A DNA stretch of 64,000 nucleotides, from positions 1-64,000 of the forward strand of contig JABSSL010000076.1 in the NCBI GenBank assembly GCA_013214355.1, read 5' to 3'. The stretch is from Saprospiraceae bacterium (GTDB lineage: Bacteria > Bacteroidota > Bacteroidia > Chitinophagales > Saprospiraceae). The position numbers were made by a program, and so were the translations under genes. This document shows, in pieces, positions 1 to 10,258 of this stretch (positions are counted from its first letter, which is position 1; every line of letters starts with the position of its first letter). A model generated the notes under the pieces. It was not told the DNA's origin and did no database searches. It saw nothing but the letters and a program-made list of their open reading frames with translations.

Positions 1-139
1 TCTTCTCGAGATTGGATCAACTTGCTCTCTTGCATCTCAATGCTTTTTACCCTAAGTTAACACCTAAGCCAATTTTGGAGAAATATTATTTACTCATTCC
101 TCTAAATATCGACCAATCCACTTCTGAGGTCTATCTTTC

Positions 140-874
140 CTATTTCTCCGCTACTAAAACGTATTGGTAATCAAGCGCCGTATCATTGGCTTCGATTTTG
201 GTATAGCCGGCTTGATACAGAAGCTTTTCTGCTTCGTAGAGAGGTAGACGGTATTTTTGCGGGGGCTCCACAAAATCTGGAAGTCGTTTCTTTTTGAATT
301 CTACAATAAGGAGTTTCCCTCCTTCCTTAATGCCCTTCTTCAACTCTCGTAAATAAGATACTTTATCTCTGATGTAGACGAAAGTGTTTACAATAATTGC
401 AATATCAACCTCTTCTGTTTCTAGTTTAGGGGAGTTTTCTCGGCCCAATCTAGTGACCAGGCGATCTTGCACATCATCCGCAAGGCGGAAGACTTTCAAG
501 CTATCCAAGGCCCGGGTATACACAGGGTTAATGTCCACCGCAATAACCTTCTTCGCTTTAGGTGCTAACCTGAAGGCGAAAAAGCCAGTACCAGCTCCAA
601 TATCTGCCACTACCTTATCCTCAAGATTTCCTAATAACTCTAAGATCAATTCTGGTTTTTGCCAGATTCCACGATTGGTATTCAGGTAGTCTTTAGTTAG
701 ACCTGAAGTGACTACTGCACTTCCTTCATTCGAGTTAGGAGTGGTAGGTTGTGCATCGTTTGGGTCGGTACTTAAGGTTGGCGGAAAGTCAGCGGGGCGT
801 TCATCTCGATCACAGGATGTAGTACATAGCAGTACTACCATGGGGATCAGTAGAAAGGTCAGTCTAAACTTCAT
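140..874 (-). CDS. Class I SAM-dependent methyltransferase with N-terminal lipoprotein-like signal
   Basis: Motif I DIGAGTGFFAFRLAPKAKKVIAVDINP; N-terminus MKFRLTFLLIPMVVLLCTTSCDRDE resembles a lipoprotein signal. Confidence 0.85.
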   Translation of the reverse strand: MKFRLTFLLIPMVVLLCTTSCDRDERPADFPPTLSTDPNDAQPTTPNSNEGSAVVTSGLTKDYLNTNRGIWQKPELILELLGNLEDKVVADIGAGTGFFAFRLAPKAKKVIAVDINPVYTRALDSLKVFRLADDVQDRLVTRLGRENSPKLETEEVDIAIIVNTFVYIRDKVSYLRELKKGIKEGGKLLIVEFKKKRLPDFVEPPQKYRLPLYEAEKLLYQAGYTKIEANDTALDYQYVLVAEK

Positions 875-972
875 ATGTGATTGTCGTTTTGGTCATTCAG
901 CCGCGCGTAAAGTTACGGTAAAGGCCGCAATATGGCAAGTTAATATCTCATCCTACCTATTGCTTAGAGGCC

Positions 973-2433
973 CTAGAGGGCGTACATGGCCAGCAGTACC
1001 TTTTCCATCTTCTTGCGGACTTGACCCCCTGATCCCGTATAGTTATTGACGATTATAGAAAACGATAAGAGCTTTCCAGACTTCGTCTCCACGTATCCCG
1101 TTAAAGATCGTACCCGATTCAAGGTACCCGTTTTGGCTCTCACCTTACCTGCCGCGGAGGTCCCACGTAAAGTATAGGACATGCCTCCCGACTCGCCCGC
1201 TATGGGCAGAGAATTCCTGAAATCATCATAGATTTTACTATCTCTGGCTACTTTTCTCATCAATTGCGCCATGAACTTTGCTGTTACTACGTTCTTGGAG
1301 GATAAACCGCTCCCGTCTTCCAGGGCAACCCCAGCAAAGGATAGTCCGCGAGCTTCCCAGAAGCTTTGCAAAGCCTTAATCCCTCCAGAGACCGTCCCTT
1401 CACTTCCTTTGATTTTTCCAAGCGCTCGGAGCAGCGTCTCACAATAAAGATTCACACTTTTTATATTGGTTCGGACTACAATTTCCTTGAGTAATGGAGA
1501 TCGATGGGTTAGGAGCTTTTGTGTATTGCTTCCGATTGGACGTCCCAAGAGTCGATCGCTAGTTGCTCCTTTTGCGCTAACTATACCTGCATTTCTCAAG
1601 CGGGTAGCCAGCTGTTGGGCAGCAAATAGTGGGGGATCAGGTATGGAACCTTTGATGCTAAAGAGTTTGCTTCCAACCGGTATCGTACCTCTGACAAAGC
1701 GCTCATAGGTATAGGGAGCGCCATAGATGTAGGCATTATCTCCTGAACCAGCGGAGGCGGATTCAACTTCATTGGTAAAGCGTAGGTCCGGAATTTCTGG
1801 TTCGATGATCGCGATCCTTGGGGTCTTACCTAGCCGACCCGTCTGTTGGAATCGGAGGTAGTATAGATTATCGTGAAAATTCAAGCCCCAACTGCCCGCT
1901 CCATAGTAATTGCCTAAGTCATTCCATTGCCAAGAAGAGCCATTGACCGTGGTGGAGAAAAAAGAAGCGTCACCGATCACATAGCCACTAATCTTGCGTA
2001 TCCCCTTTTGCTGGAGGGCCATACTGAATTTATCCAATACCTGCTCCATGCTTTCCCCCCCTGGCATAGTAGGACTTCCTAAAGTGGGATCACCAGCTCC
2101 TTGTAGAATAAGGTCTCCATTCAATTGTCCGTTCCCATCTACGGTGCCAGTGTATTGTAGATGAGTGCTAAATCGATACGTTGTACCCAGCATAGCCAAA
2201 GCGGAAGCGGTAGTTAGCACCTTAAGCGAGGAGGCGGGCACTAGGCTTCGCTGGGAATCGAATTGGGCGATTTCCTTATTACTTGCCACATCAACTACAC
2301 TGATGCCTACACCGGCATGTTTTAAAGTAGGGTCTTTGCTAAAGGTGTTGATAGCCTGTTGTAGGCTGGATTGTGACCATCCATAAGACAAAAGGAAAAG
2401 TAGAGCTAAGGCAAGTCCTGTTTTTTTCATCAT
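973..2433 (-). CDS. dacB: D-alanyl-D-alanine carboxypeptidase/endopeptidase (PBP4, peptidase S13 family)
   Basis: Signal peptide; SLVPASSLKVLTTASAL (SxxK), SGLSSKN (SxN), KTGT (KTG) motifs. Confidence 0.9.
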   Translation of the reverse strand: MMKKTGLALALLFLLSYGWSQSSLQQAINTFSKDPTLKHAGVGISVVDVASNKEIAQFDSQRSLVPASSLKVLTTASALAMLGTTYRFSTHLQYTGTVDGNGQLNGDLILQGAGDPTLGSPTMPGGESMEQVLDKFSMALQQKGIRKISGYVIGDASFFSTTVNGSSWQWNDLGNYYGAGSWGLNFHDNLYYLRFQQTGRLGKTPRIAIIEPEIPDLRFTNEVESASAGSGDNAYIYGAPYTYERFVRGTIPVGSKLFSIKGSIPDPPLFAAQQLATRLRNAGIVSAKGATSDRLLGRPIGSNTQKLLTHRSPLLKEIVVRTNIKSVNLYCETLLRALGKIKGSEGTVSGGIKALQSFWEARGLSFAGVALEDGSGLSSKNVVTAKFMAQLMRKVARDSKIYDDFRNSLPIAGESGGMSYTLRGTSAAGKVRAKTGTLNRVRSLTGYVETKSGKLLSFSIIVNNYTGSGGQVRKKMEKVLLAMYAL

Positions 2434-2478
2434 AGCTATGGAGCGTTTATTCTTTTTAAAGTGATCAATCCCTATCGT

Positions 2479-5400
2479 CTATTGCTTGATGATCTTGCGA
2501 ATCAGTTTATCTGTGGCTGTTTGTAGACTGATTAAGTATACTCCAGCCGGTAATTCCATTAAGGAAACCCGTTCCTGCTGCTGCCCCGTTCGGACTTGCC
2601 TTTGGAAAAGTAAGCTTCCGTTGACATTGTGTACTTGCAGCAACAGCTGTTGGTCTATGGGCTGGGTAAAGTTGATCTGTACCTCTGCCAGTGTTGGATT
2701 CGGGAAGATCTCAATCCTATTTCCATCAATTTCATTGACCGCATTAGGCATGAAGGTGAATTGAAAGGCCGCTGAGGTAGCTAGCCCACAATCATTCGCG
2801 CTCCTTACTCGCCAAAAATAGGTGCCTCCTTCCGTTATGGTATTGATCACATAAGTGGTACCAGTTGTTTGGCCCGATTCTAAGATCGGATCAAACGCTG
2901 CATTGTTTGCAATTTCCACTTGGTATTCGTCAATGTCTGGCACTGATGCCCAACTAAGATCCGGGAGTGCTGCTGTACTACTTTGGTCATCCGGACTCTG
3001 TAAGTTTGGTGCGACTGGTACATCCAAGATCTCAATCGTCATACTGGTTGAAGTACTTAAAGTACCGTCATCTAGATTCAGGTTTAGTTGGTAGACTCCA
3101 GCTGGAACGCCTGTCCTATTTAGATCGATGTTGATGGTCTCACCTGGAACTAAGTCGGCTAATCCACCCTCTCTTTCCAGGCTAATATCGCTACTGGGTT
3201 GAGTCGAAAAACTCAAATCGACCGGACCCAGAAAATCTGGATCTAGGACAAAAGAAAAGCCGAGTGCATCCTCTGGGCAAGCAGTTATGCTACTAGGGTC
3301 AGTGGTAAAACTTAATTCAGGAACGGTGCTGAATGTCCAAACCTCACTCTGACCTAGACCGCAATCATTGGTGCCAGCAACCTGCCAGTAATAGGTTTGC
3401 CCTCTCGCTAGATCTCCCAAGTTGATGATGGTATTGCCCGTATTTAAATCCACTATGGGGTTACTTAGGTCAGGCGATGTACTCACTGTAATTCTGTAAT
3501 TATCAGCACCAGGGCTAGTATTCCAGCTAAAGGTTGGAGCTACCGATACTAATTCGGCCCCATCCTGCGGCTGAATGACGATGAAATCAACTGGAACGCT
3601 GCGAATTTCTACGTCGATGGTGGTATTCGCTGAGGTATTACCATCCGCCGCGGTCAATGTAATTGGATATTCTCCTGATAAATCAAAACCAGTGCCCGTT
3701 ATGGTCACCGTACTGGCGGCTGTTGGGCTCATTGGATCCAGTTCCAGACTGGCCCCCTCAGGTAATTCATTGGTAGTGATACTAAGGTTTTCATCAGAAA
3801 ACCCACCGCCGATGATCAATTCAAATTCAAATTCTTCGCCAGGACAAACGGAAATACTAGGCGTGCTTGTACTAACAATAGCTGCTTCTGGAAAACTCGT
3901 ACAGATCTCTAAACTCCAACTGTCAATGCTGCCACCGTCTTCACTAAACTCATCAATGATCTCCAAAGTCCAAGTCCCTTGTGCATCCTCCCCGTTCAAG
4001 CCTGATAAGGACTGTAGAGGTTGAAAGATACCAGATATCGTTGGTACTGTATTATCACAACTGCTAGAAAGTAGGTTATTGCTTTGTGTGGCATCATCGT
4101 TAAAACTAAGGACTAAATCGTCCCTGCTACAGCCTTGAAAACTCACATTTTCCCCTGGGTTGCGGAAGAGTCCGATCGTGGTCCCATTGGGAGAAATCAG
4201 ATTGGCAACCAGGTCGGACACATAGGTGTGTTTGATATCCATACTGACTGAGATGCTCGCCACCAAACCTTCCTGCTCTACCGAAAGATCTGATCTTACC
4301 GTATTAGGATTATTGGAGCCTATGGATACCGGAATATCGTTGGATTCGCTGATCAGACAATAAACGCCAGCCGTACTAAAGGAAAAAACGGGTGACCAGT
4401 CTCCATTGCCACAGGCGTTCACGGCTCGAGTCCGCCAATAATAGGTCGTCTCCGTTTCTAGGTTATTGTAGTTGATTTCGGGACTAGTCAAGTTCTCTTC
4501 TGAAGCAACAATACTTAGAAATTCATTGCTAGTACTAAGCTGCCAAATGTAGGAGCTAGCGTTATCAATGGCACTCCAACTGAAGTTGGGAGCCGTGCTA
4601 GTGTTGGCCGCTTCATCAATTGGGTTTGTAAGTGTGGTGGCTACAGGTAAGGTTTCCGATACGACCAAGGTGATCGTCGTGGTAGCTGACTCTGTACCGT
4701 CGGTACCATTGATGTCAAAGTTATAAGTCCCTGGCGCCAATTGCGCCAATTGCGCCAGGCTGAGGGTGGTTGTTTCTCCGCCGAGAACTGGATTTCCGGC
4801 AAAGGTGGCAGTAATGCCATCTGGTAGATTAACTATTTCTAGCGTCACCGAATCTTCGAAATTGTCACTCGGTCCTAAATCAAAGTTGAAATCAGAAGGA
4901 TCACATAACTGAAATTCCTGTGCATCAGCTAATAATCTAAAGTTACAGGAATTTTGTGTCCGTCCATCGATAGTAATCTTACCGGTATTTTCAGGATCTA
5001 GCCAGTCTCGGAGTCTGGTGTCCGGTGTTCCGCCACCTTCCCAAGAAACGGCAAACCAGCCGAAGGCATCATAATCCAAATTGTTACAACTGGCTGCACC
5101 CCCAAACAACTGCCCCACAACTCGTCGATCCTGGTCAAACAAAGGGCAGCCAGAGGAACCTCCCTCGGTCGTACCTATAGACCATTCCGGGACTACTAGG
5201 TATCCGCCGTTGGCCATCCCTTGACCATTTAAATTTCCTTTGAAGACTTGCTCAAAGCTAAAACTGATCCGTTTCTCATCCGTGTTCGGATGATGGACAG
5301 CGATGACTGTATCTTGGGGGATTTCGGGTCTAGCATCCCAGCCGGCGAAAAAGGCGTCAGCGGTAGGGCTGACCGGGTCATCTAGTTCTAATAATCCAAA

Positions 5401-6357
5401 GTCCGTATCGCTGCTTCGTGCCCGAAGAACGGAACCACTATTGAAGTCATTCAAAACACCATTCCCTGGGCCACCACTCGCACCACTATTCGGCGCCCGG
5501 CAACTTGAGTTTTGGAAATTCCAGTAGACCACCAGGCTAGCGGCATTATTCGCACGGATGCCACAGTGATCAGCCGTCATAAAGAAAGGGGTACAATCTT
5601 CCTGTGTATTATTGACGAGGAAACCCGTGCAGAAGGTACTTCCTCCGGTACTGTAAACACCTACGGATTGGATAATATCTCGATACGCGTCAACAATGTC
5701 CCAGCCATCTACTTCACTACAGATAACATCCAGGTTACAGGAGCCTGAAACAAAGGTAGAAAAGCCTAGAAAGTCATGGTTGATACTGGTAATCTTTAAG
5801 CTTAGATTTTGGCGTTGCGCTTGTGGAAGGCGCAACTCTACTACCATTTCATCTCCTTCAATAATGGGGGTCCAAAATTCTCGGTGGTCGTCGTTGTCAT
5901 TAGGAGTGAAAGGGCCTAATTTATTTTTTTGATCGGCAGAATATAAATTTAATTCAGCTCCCGCCGGAAGGAAGAATTCACCAAATCCCAGATTTAAGGA
6001 ATGGGCATCGGAAGAAAGAATGCGAAGGCGCCAAACGGCAGTCCCATCCGATAATTCCTCCCAGTTTCCCCGCTTTAAGGGAGAAATTGCTACGGGAAAG
6101 CTAACGGCAAATTTCGGTGCCGTTCCTATCTGACGGTTCTTTAGCTCCTCTTCCAGCAAATTTTGATTGTCTTGTCTAGGCAAAACGATTAGATCAACTT
6201 CCTCTAAGGGAAGCAGCGTTTGCCCCAATAAAGGGGAAGTACCAAGCAGGAAGAGTAATAGAAAAAGAAGTGGTGATGAGGTAAAGGTGGTGGTTTTCTG
6301 AAACTGCGAGGAGAGGTTCAGTGATGTAAGCGTTGATCCTGTTTTTTTCATATCCAT
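2479..6357 (-). CDS. Secreted trypsin-like serine protease with FnIII/Ig-like modules, proprotein-convertase P domain and T9SS type A sorting domain
   Basis: TADHCG / DTDFGLLELDD / GGSSGCPLF triad contexts; P-domain region LVANLISPNGTTIGLF...GTWTLEIIDE; C-terminal IEIFPNPTLAEVQINF...LPAGVYLISLQT...KIIKQ. Confidence 0.88.
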   Translation of the reverse strand: MDMKKTGSTLTSLNLSSQFQKTTTFTSSPLLFLLLFLLGTSPLLGQTLLPLEEVDLIVLPRQDNQNLLEEELKNRQIGTAPKFAVSFPVAISPLKRGNWEELSDGTAVWRLRILSSDAHSLNLGFGEFFLPAGAELNLYSADQKNKLGPFTPNDNDDHREFWTPIIEGDEMVVELRLPQAQRQNLSLKITSINHDFLGFSTFVSGSCNLDVICSEVDGWDIVDAYRDIIQSVGVYSTGGSTFCTGFLVNNTQEDCTPFFMTADHCGIRANNAASLVVYWNFQNSSCRAPNSGASGGPGNGVLNDFNSGSVLRARSSDTDFGLLELDDPVSPTADAFFAGWDARPEIPQDTVIAVHHPNTDEKRISFSFEQVFKGNLNGQGMANGGYLVVPEWSIGTTEGGSSGCPLFDQDRRVVGQLFGGAASCNNLDYDAFGWFAVSWEGGGTPDTRLRDWLDPENTGKITIDGRTQNSCNFRLLADAQEFQLCDPSDFNFDLGPSDNFEDSVTLEIVNLPDGITATFAGNPVLGGETTTLSLAQLAQLAPGTYNFDINGTDGTESATTTITLVVSETLPVATTLTNPIDEAANTSTAPNFSWSAIDNASSYIWQLSTSNEFLSIVASEENLTSPEINYNNLETETTYYWRTRAVNACGNGDWSPVFSFSTAGVYCLISESNDIPVSIGSNNPNTVRSDLSVEQEGLVASISVSMDIKHTYVSDLVANLISPNGTTIGLFRNPGENVSFQGCSRDDLVLSFNDDATQSNNLLSSSCDNTVPTISGIFQPLQSLSGLNGEDAQGTWTLEIIDEFSEDGGSIDSWSLEICTSFPEAAIVSTSTPSISVCPGEEFEFELIIGGGFSDENLSITTNELPEGASLELDPMSPTAASTVTITGTGFDLSGEYPITLTAADGNTSANTTIDVEIRSVPVDFIVIQPQDGAELVSVAPTFSWNTSPGADNYRITVSTSPDLSNPIVDLNTGNTIINLGDLARGQTYYWQVAGTNDCGLGQSEVWTFSTVPELSFTTDPSSITACPEDALGFSFVLDPDFLGPVDLSFSTQPSSDISLEREGGLADLVPGETINIDLNRTGVPAGVYQLNLNLDDGTLSTSTSMTIEILDVPVAPNLQSPDDQSSTAALPDLSWASVPDIDEYQVEIANNAAFDPILESGQTTGTTYVINTITEGGTYFWRVRSANDCGLATSAAFQFTFMPNAVNEIDGNRIEIFPNPTLAEVQINFTQPIDQQLLLQVHNVNGSLLFQRQVRTGQQQERVSLMELPAGVYLISLQTATDKLIRKIIKQ

Positions 6358-6659
6358 TAATTGGTTAGCTGTCTTTGGGAGAATGTTGTTGAAGGAATTC
6401 TTGGTGCATCAATTCGAGCGTTTCGAATAGATTGTAGCCCAAGGCTTGTTCGTGACTAGTTGCAGAATTCCAAAGGTAATTCTTGTAGGAAAGGGATACA
6501 AGGACAACGCAGCAAAGTCTCCGACAATTTTCAATGAAAGTCGGATTATCGGACTCCTTGTGGGTGAGATCTGTGGTATAGCATCAAAAAGGGGAGTAGC
6601 GCTTAGTGAGAATTGCTTAGAATTCATCGGATGAGATCGGTACTCCCCCTTTGAATGAG

Positions 6660-7271
6660 CTACATGTCTGCTAAAAGTAGGTCTATATCTTTCATGAATT
6701 GATCTACTGCTTCAGCTTCGGTGCCGTTGCAAAAAGATCGGATATGGAAGTTTTTATCGATTAGGAGTAACCACCCGCTATGGTCAAATCCACCTGGTGC
6801 ATTCTCATCTTCACGGGCAATACTCATATAGTCTTGAGCGATATCGTAGATTTTGTCTTTCTCCCCGGTCACAAAGTGCCACTTTGGGGCTTCTACGCCC
6901 AGTCCTTCTGCATATTTCTTTAACCGTTCCACCGTATCCCTTTTGGGATCAATGGTGTGGGAAAGGAGGGCTAAGCGATCGTCGGTTTCATACTTATCAT
7001 AGATCCGCTTCATTTGCTTAGCTACTTTGGGGCAAATAGTAGGACAGGAAATAAAGAAAAGATCCGCCACGTAGGCTTTACCTTCGAAGCTGGCATTGTC
7101 TATGGTTTGCCCATCCTGGTTGGTAAACGCGAAGGTTGGGATGTGATGGTAGGTGGTATCGCCCGTAGCAGGATCAACCAGATGATTACCTAAGATGGGC
7201 AAGGTTTCCTGATTAGTTTGGCAGGCTGCCAGGCCCAGTACCACTATGACGCTGAAGTAGATGATTCTCAT
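6660..7271 (-). CDS. SCO family protein (SCO1/SenC, copper chaperone-like thioredoxin fold)
   Basis: CPTICPKV CxxxC motif, FDHSGWLLLID; lipoprotein-type N-terminus. Confidence 0.88.
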   Translation of the reverse strand: MRIIYFSVIVVLGLAACQTNQETLPILGNHLVDPATGDTTYHHIPTFAFTNQDGQTIDNASFEGKAYVADLFFISCPTICPKVAKQMKRIYDKYETDDRLALLSHTIDPKRDTVERLKKYAEGLGVEAPKWHFVTGEKDKIYDIAQDYMSIAREDENAPGGFDHSGWLLLIDKNFHIRSFCNGTEAEAVDQFMKDIDLLLADM

Positions 7272-7753
7272 TCTGCTTTTGTATTTGTAATCCCTAATGC
7301 TTCAATCAAACTCGCTCCATCCTTGATGCTACTGAGCATATCATTTTTAACCTTGCCCATTTTTTCCTGTTCTGACTTCAGGTACTTAACAATATCTTCA
7401 TGTTTTTCAGTGTCCTGTAAGGGCTTCAGTTGTCTCAAGTTATTCATCCAAGAGAACATACTCTCATCCGCATCGTCTAGCTGCTTGACAATTTTATCTA
7501 TTTGCTCACTGGCATCTACCGCTAAGCCGCTAGTGGTTTCTTGATGGTTGCGCAATTGTCTAGAGAGTTTATGGATGTTGCTGATCTTCGGCATTACCTC
7601 GTCATGAACTACCATTAACTCATCCCACAATTTTTGCTGTTCATTAAGTTGTTCTTGTGAAAATTTGCTGTCGCTCGTTGCTTGCTGATTACCATCACCA
7701 CAAGCGGTTGCCAAACCTGAGAAGATAAGGAGAACCAAAACTATTTTGTGCAT
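7268..7753 (-). CDS. Small helical lipoprotein of unknown function, translationally coupled to SCO gene
   Basis: Lipoprotein signal (FSGLATACGDG); 4-nt overlap with downstream SCO start. Confidence 0.75.
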   Translation of the reverse strand: MHKIVLVLLIFSGLATACGDGNQQATSDSKFSQEQLNEQQKLWDELMVVHDEVMPKISNIHKLSRQLRNHQETTSGLAVDASEQIDKIVKQLDDADESMFSWMNNLRQLKPLQDTEKHEDIVKYLKSEQEKMGKVKNDMLSSIKDGASLIEALGITNTKAE

Positions 7754-7914
7754 AAAAGGAATTTTTAGGCAAGTTAAGGATTTGGGAAAAAAGTAATAAG
7801 CGCCAGCTTAAAAATGACACAAGCCTGAAGGATTTTAACTTCATTTAACACCCTGAGGTTGCTAAGTCTTAAGAGATTCAGGGCGGGGAAAGAGGGGAGA
7901 GGAGAGGGCAGGAA

Positions 7915-7953
7915 ATGGAAAAAGCCGCTGTACCTTGGATAGGCAGCGGCTTT
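7915..7953 (-). terminator. Rho-independent-like terminator downstream of 7997..8377 gene
   Basis: AAAGCCGCTG...CAGCGGCTTT 10-bp stem; followed by T-run on the minus strand. Confidence 0.7.
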
Positions 7954-7996
7954 AGATCAAATGTCAAAAAAATGATTTACTTCCTTATTGAATCGA

Positions 7997-8377
7997 CTAT
8001 GTTTGCTGGTGATTGGTTTTTGACAACAAAACGTAGTTGTCTTTAATCACAATAATTTGCTTCACATACTCATCCTTCTGCTTAACAGTTAGCATGTATT
8101 TACCTGCCGGCAAGTTGTCTAGATTCAAACGTCTACCGTAACCATTGTGATCTTTGATAAAGTCGCGATAGTAGGTATTGTCTCCTTTTAGATCAGTAAG
8201 CTTAATGCTTGTCTTTTCCATTTGAAGATTAGATACCTTCAAGCTAATGATTTTGCCTTCAGAAATCTTGGCATTAACTAAAATGTCGGTGGAAACAGTA
8301 GGAGTAGAATTGTTTGCCCAAACGGGTAGAGTCATAACAGCTAGGCATAGGGTAGCCAGCCAGTGAAATCGTTTCAT
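7997..8377 (-). CDS. Secreted hypothetical protein with a T9SS-type C-terminal-like beta-strand pattern
   Basis: Signal peptide MKRFHWLATLCLAVMTLPVWA; ORF with SD-like context; LPAGKYMLTVKQKDEYVKQIIVI resembles Por secretion-type C-terminal segments. Confidence 0.65.
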   Translation of the reverse strand: MKRFHWLATLCLAVMTLPVWANNSTPTVSTDILVNAKISEGKIISLKVSNLQMEKTSIKLTDLKGDNTYYRDFIKDHNGYGRRLNLDNLPAGKYMLTVKQKDEYVKQIIVIKDNYVLLSKTNHQQT

Positions 8378-8827
8378 AACAGCACGGGTTTTTTATTAAC
8401 AATCAGATGAATTTCAGTCTAATGTCGGAGTTTTTACGCTCGGTATTTCTTGAGTGATTGGGATTGGGTGATTAAAATCCCTTGATAATTAACGAGTTAG
8501 CTCAAGAAATTGTGAGTTGTGGTACTAGTTCTTTTTGGTAAGACGCGCGAAATTATTCGTCCCATCGCCTCTTATTCCTTTGCTCAATCTAAAGGACTTT
8601 TCAAAATTCCTTTATACGCGTTAAGCTATTGATTACTTCTATGCTAAAGACGCGCTTTTGATTTGAAAGTTGCTTGGCAATCGTTATTAGAATGTTAAAA
8701 TTCCTTAACGATACAGCCACAATTACGGCCTAAAGGGGCTTAGACCGAAAAAGATTTGATGAAGACCTGCAAAATTTCGATTAAATGTGGAAATCGTGGG
8801 TTGAAAGTAAGATTTAGAAGCAAGTTC

Positions 8828-9274
8828 TTACTTGGATCGATTTTGGAGATAGTCCGCTACGATTTCTTTGATCATCTCTTTTAGATAGGTTTTGCGTTGT
8901 CGCGCCATTTCCCTTAGTTGAGCCAGGTGCTCATCGTCAAGCGTCAGGGTAATCCTTTTGGGGGTCAGATCTTCGATCTCGATCTGCTGTTGAGGATCAA
9001 CGGTGTTTCGGATCAGGATATCCAAGCCACTCAAAGATTTTCTAGATTTCTTTTTTCGCTTATCTTTTGACCCTTGTCCAAGTTTTTCTTCGAAGGCGTC
9101 TTCAAAGGCATCAGAAAGGAAGGATTCTAGGTCAGCGCCATAGCGCCCCCCTTTCCCATCTTTGGAAGAGGGCTTGCCACTGTCAGAAGCTTTTTTGCCT
9201 TGCTTATCGAAAGCAGGCTCCTCCACTTCTGCAAATAGGCTTTCCAATCCTTCTGTAAATTTCTTCTTTGCCAA
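8828..9274 (-). CDS. Ribbon-helix-helix-like small protein downstream of ParA
   Basis: C-terminal KRITLTLDDEHLAQLREMARQRKTYLKEMIKEIVADYL resembles RHH. Provided ORF start (9334) overlaps parA; TTG at 9274 (MAKKKFTEGLES) is the likelier start. Confidence 0.65.
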   Translation of the reverse strand: MAKKKFTEGLESLFAEVEEPAFDKQGKKASDSGKPSSKDGKGGRYGADLESFLSDAFEDAFEEKLGQGSKDKRKKKSRKSLSGLDILIRNTVDPQQQIEIEDLTPKRITLTLDDEHLAQLREMARQRKTYLKEMIKEIVADYLQNRSK

Positions 9275-9291
9275 TGAAAAAGCTTTATGGG

Positions 9292-10053
9292 TTAAACAAC
9301 CAATGCCGAGACTCGGTCTTCCAATTCTTGGCATACTGCTAAATAGTCGGCAGCCCCGGGGCTATTCCTACTGTAAGCGAAAATATCTTTGCGTTGGGCT
9401 GGAGCTTCTGCCAAAGCCACATTATCTCTGATCCGAGTTTTGAAGACCAGATCTCCAAAGTATTTCTGTATGGTTTCTATGACATCTCGGTTCAAGACCT
9501 TTCGACTATCAAACATAGTGGCCAACACGCCGCCAATCGTCAATTTCTTATTCAATCGCAACTTTACCTTCTGAATTACTTGCTTAATCTTTGCTAATCC
9601 CTGCATGGCTAAGAATTCAGTCTGCAGGGGAATGATGACCATGTCACTGCTGGTCAAAGCATTTAGCGTCAACAAACCCAGAGAAGGTGGACAGTCGATA
9701 ATTACATAATCATATTGCAGCCGAACAGGTTCCAATAACTCCCTTAAAATAAACTCTCGGCCTGCCTCATTGATCAATTCCATCTCCGCCCCAGATAAAT
9801 CTAAGGTCGCAATGACCACATCTAGGCCTTCTTTAACATTGACTGGTACGAGAGGGGCTTCTCCGCGTAGGGCTTGGTAAATGGTCTGCTGTGATCTGGG
9901 AAGTCCCAGAGAAAGCGTCAGGTTGGCTTGTGGATCTAGGTCGATCAGAAGGGCTTTCTTTCCCAATTCCACTAGACCGGCACCGATATTAATGGCACTT
10001 GTTGTTTTGCCTACACCACCTTTATGATTCAATAAGGATATAATAACTCCCAT
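9292..10053 (-). CDS. parA: ParA family ATPase (Soj/MinD-like)
   Basis: NHKGGVGKTTSAINIG deviant Walker A; DLDPQANLT; YVIIDCPPSLGLLTLNAL. Confidence 0.92.
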   Translation of the reverse strand: MGVIISLLNHKGGVGKTTSAINIGAGLVELGKKALLIDLDPQANLTLSLGLPRSQQTIYQALRGEAPLVPVNVKEGLDVVIATLDLSGAEMELINEAGREFILRELLEPVRLQYDYVIIDCPPSLGLLTLNALTSSDMVIIPLQTEFLAMQGLAKIKQVIQKVKLRLNKKLTIGGVLATMFDSRKVLNRDVIETIQKYFGDLVFKTRIRDNVALAEAPAQRKDIFAYSRNSPGAADYLAVCQELEDRVSALVV

Positions 10054-10258
10054 AAGTCACCGTGTAAAATAGAAATATTTTGAGGGGAAGCTAGATGTCT
10101 CGGACAAAGAGGAATTCTTAACCTCGCTACTAATCACCCCCTTATATCCTGCTGCGTAATTCAAGTGGGTTGTTTGTCCTTTTTTGCTGTTAAAAGACTT
10201 CTTTGCCTCTAAAATATCACTAATTAGTTAAAAGTTGCGCAAAAATAGGCAATTTTAT

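Noticed and set aside
6409-6634. ORFs on both strands in the protease-SCO intergenic gap
   Set aside because: Mirror-image short ORFs with no motif, no convincing RBS or neighbours.
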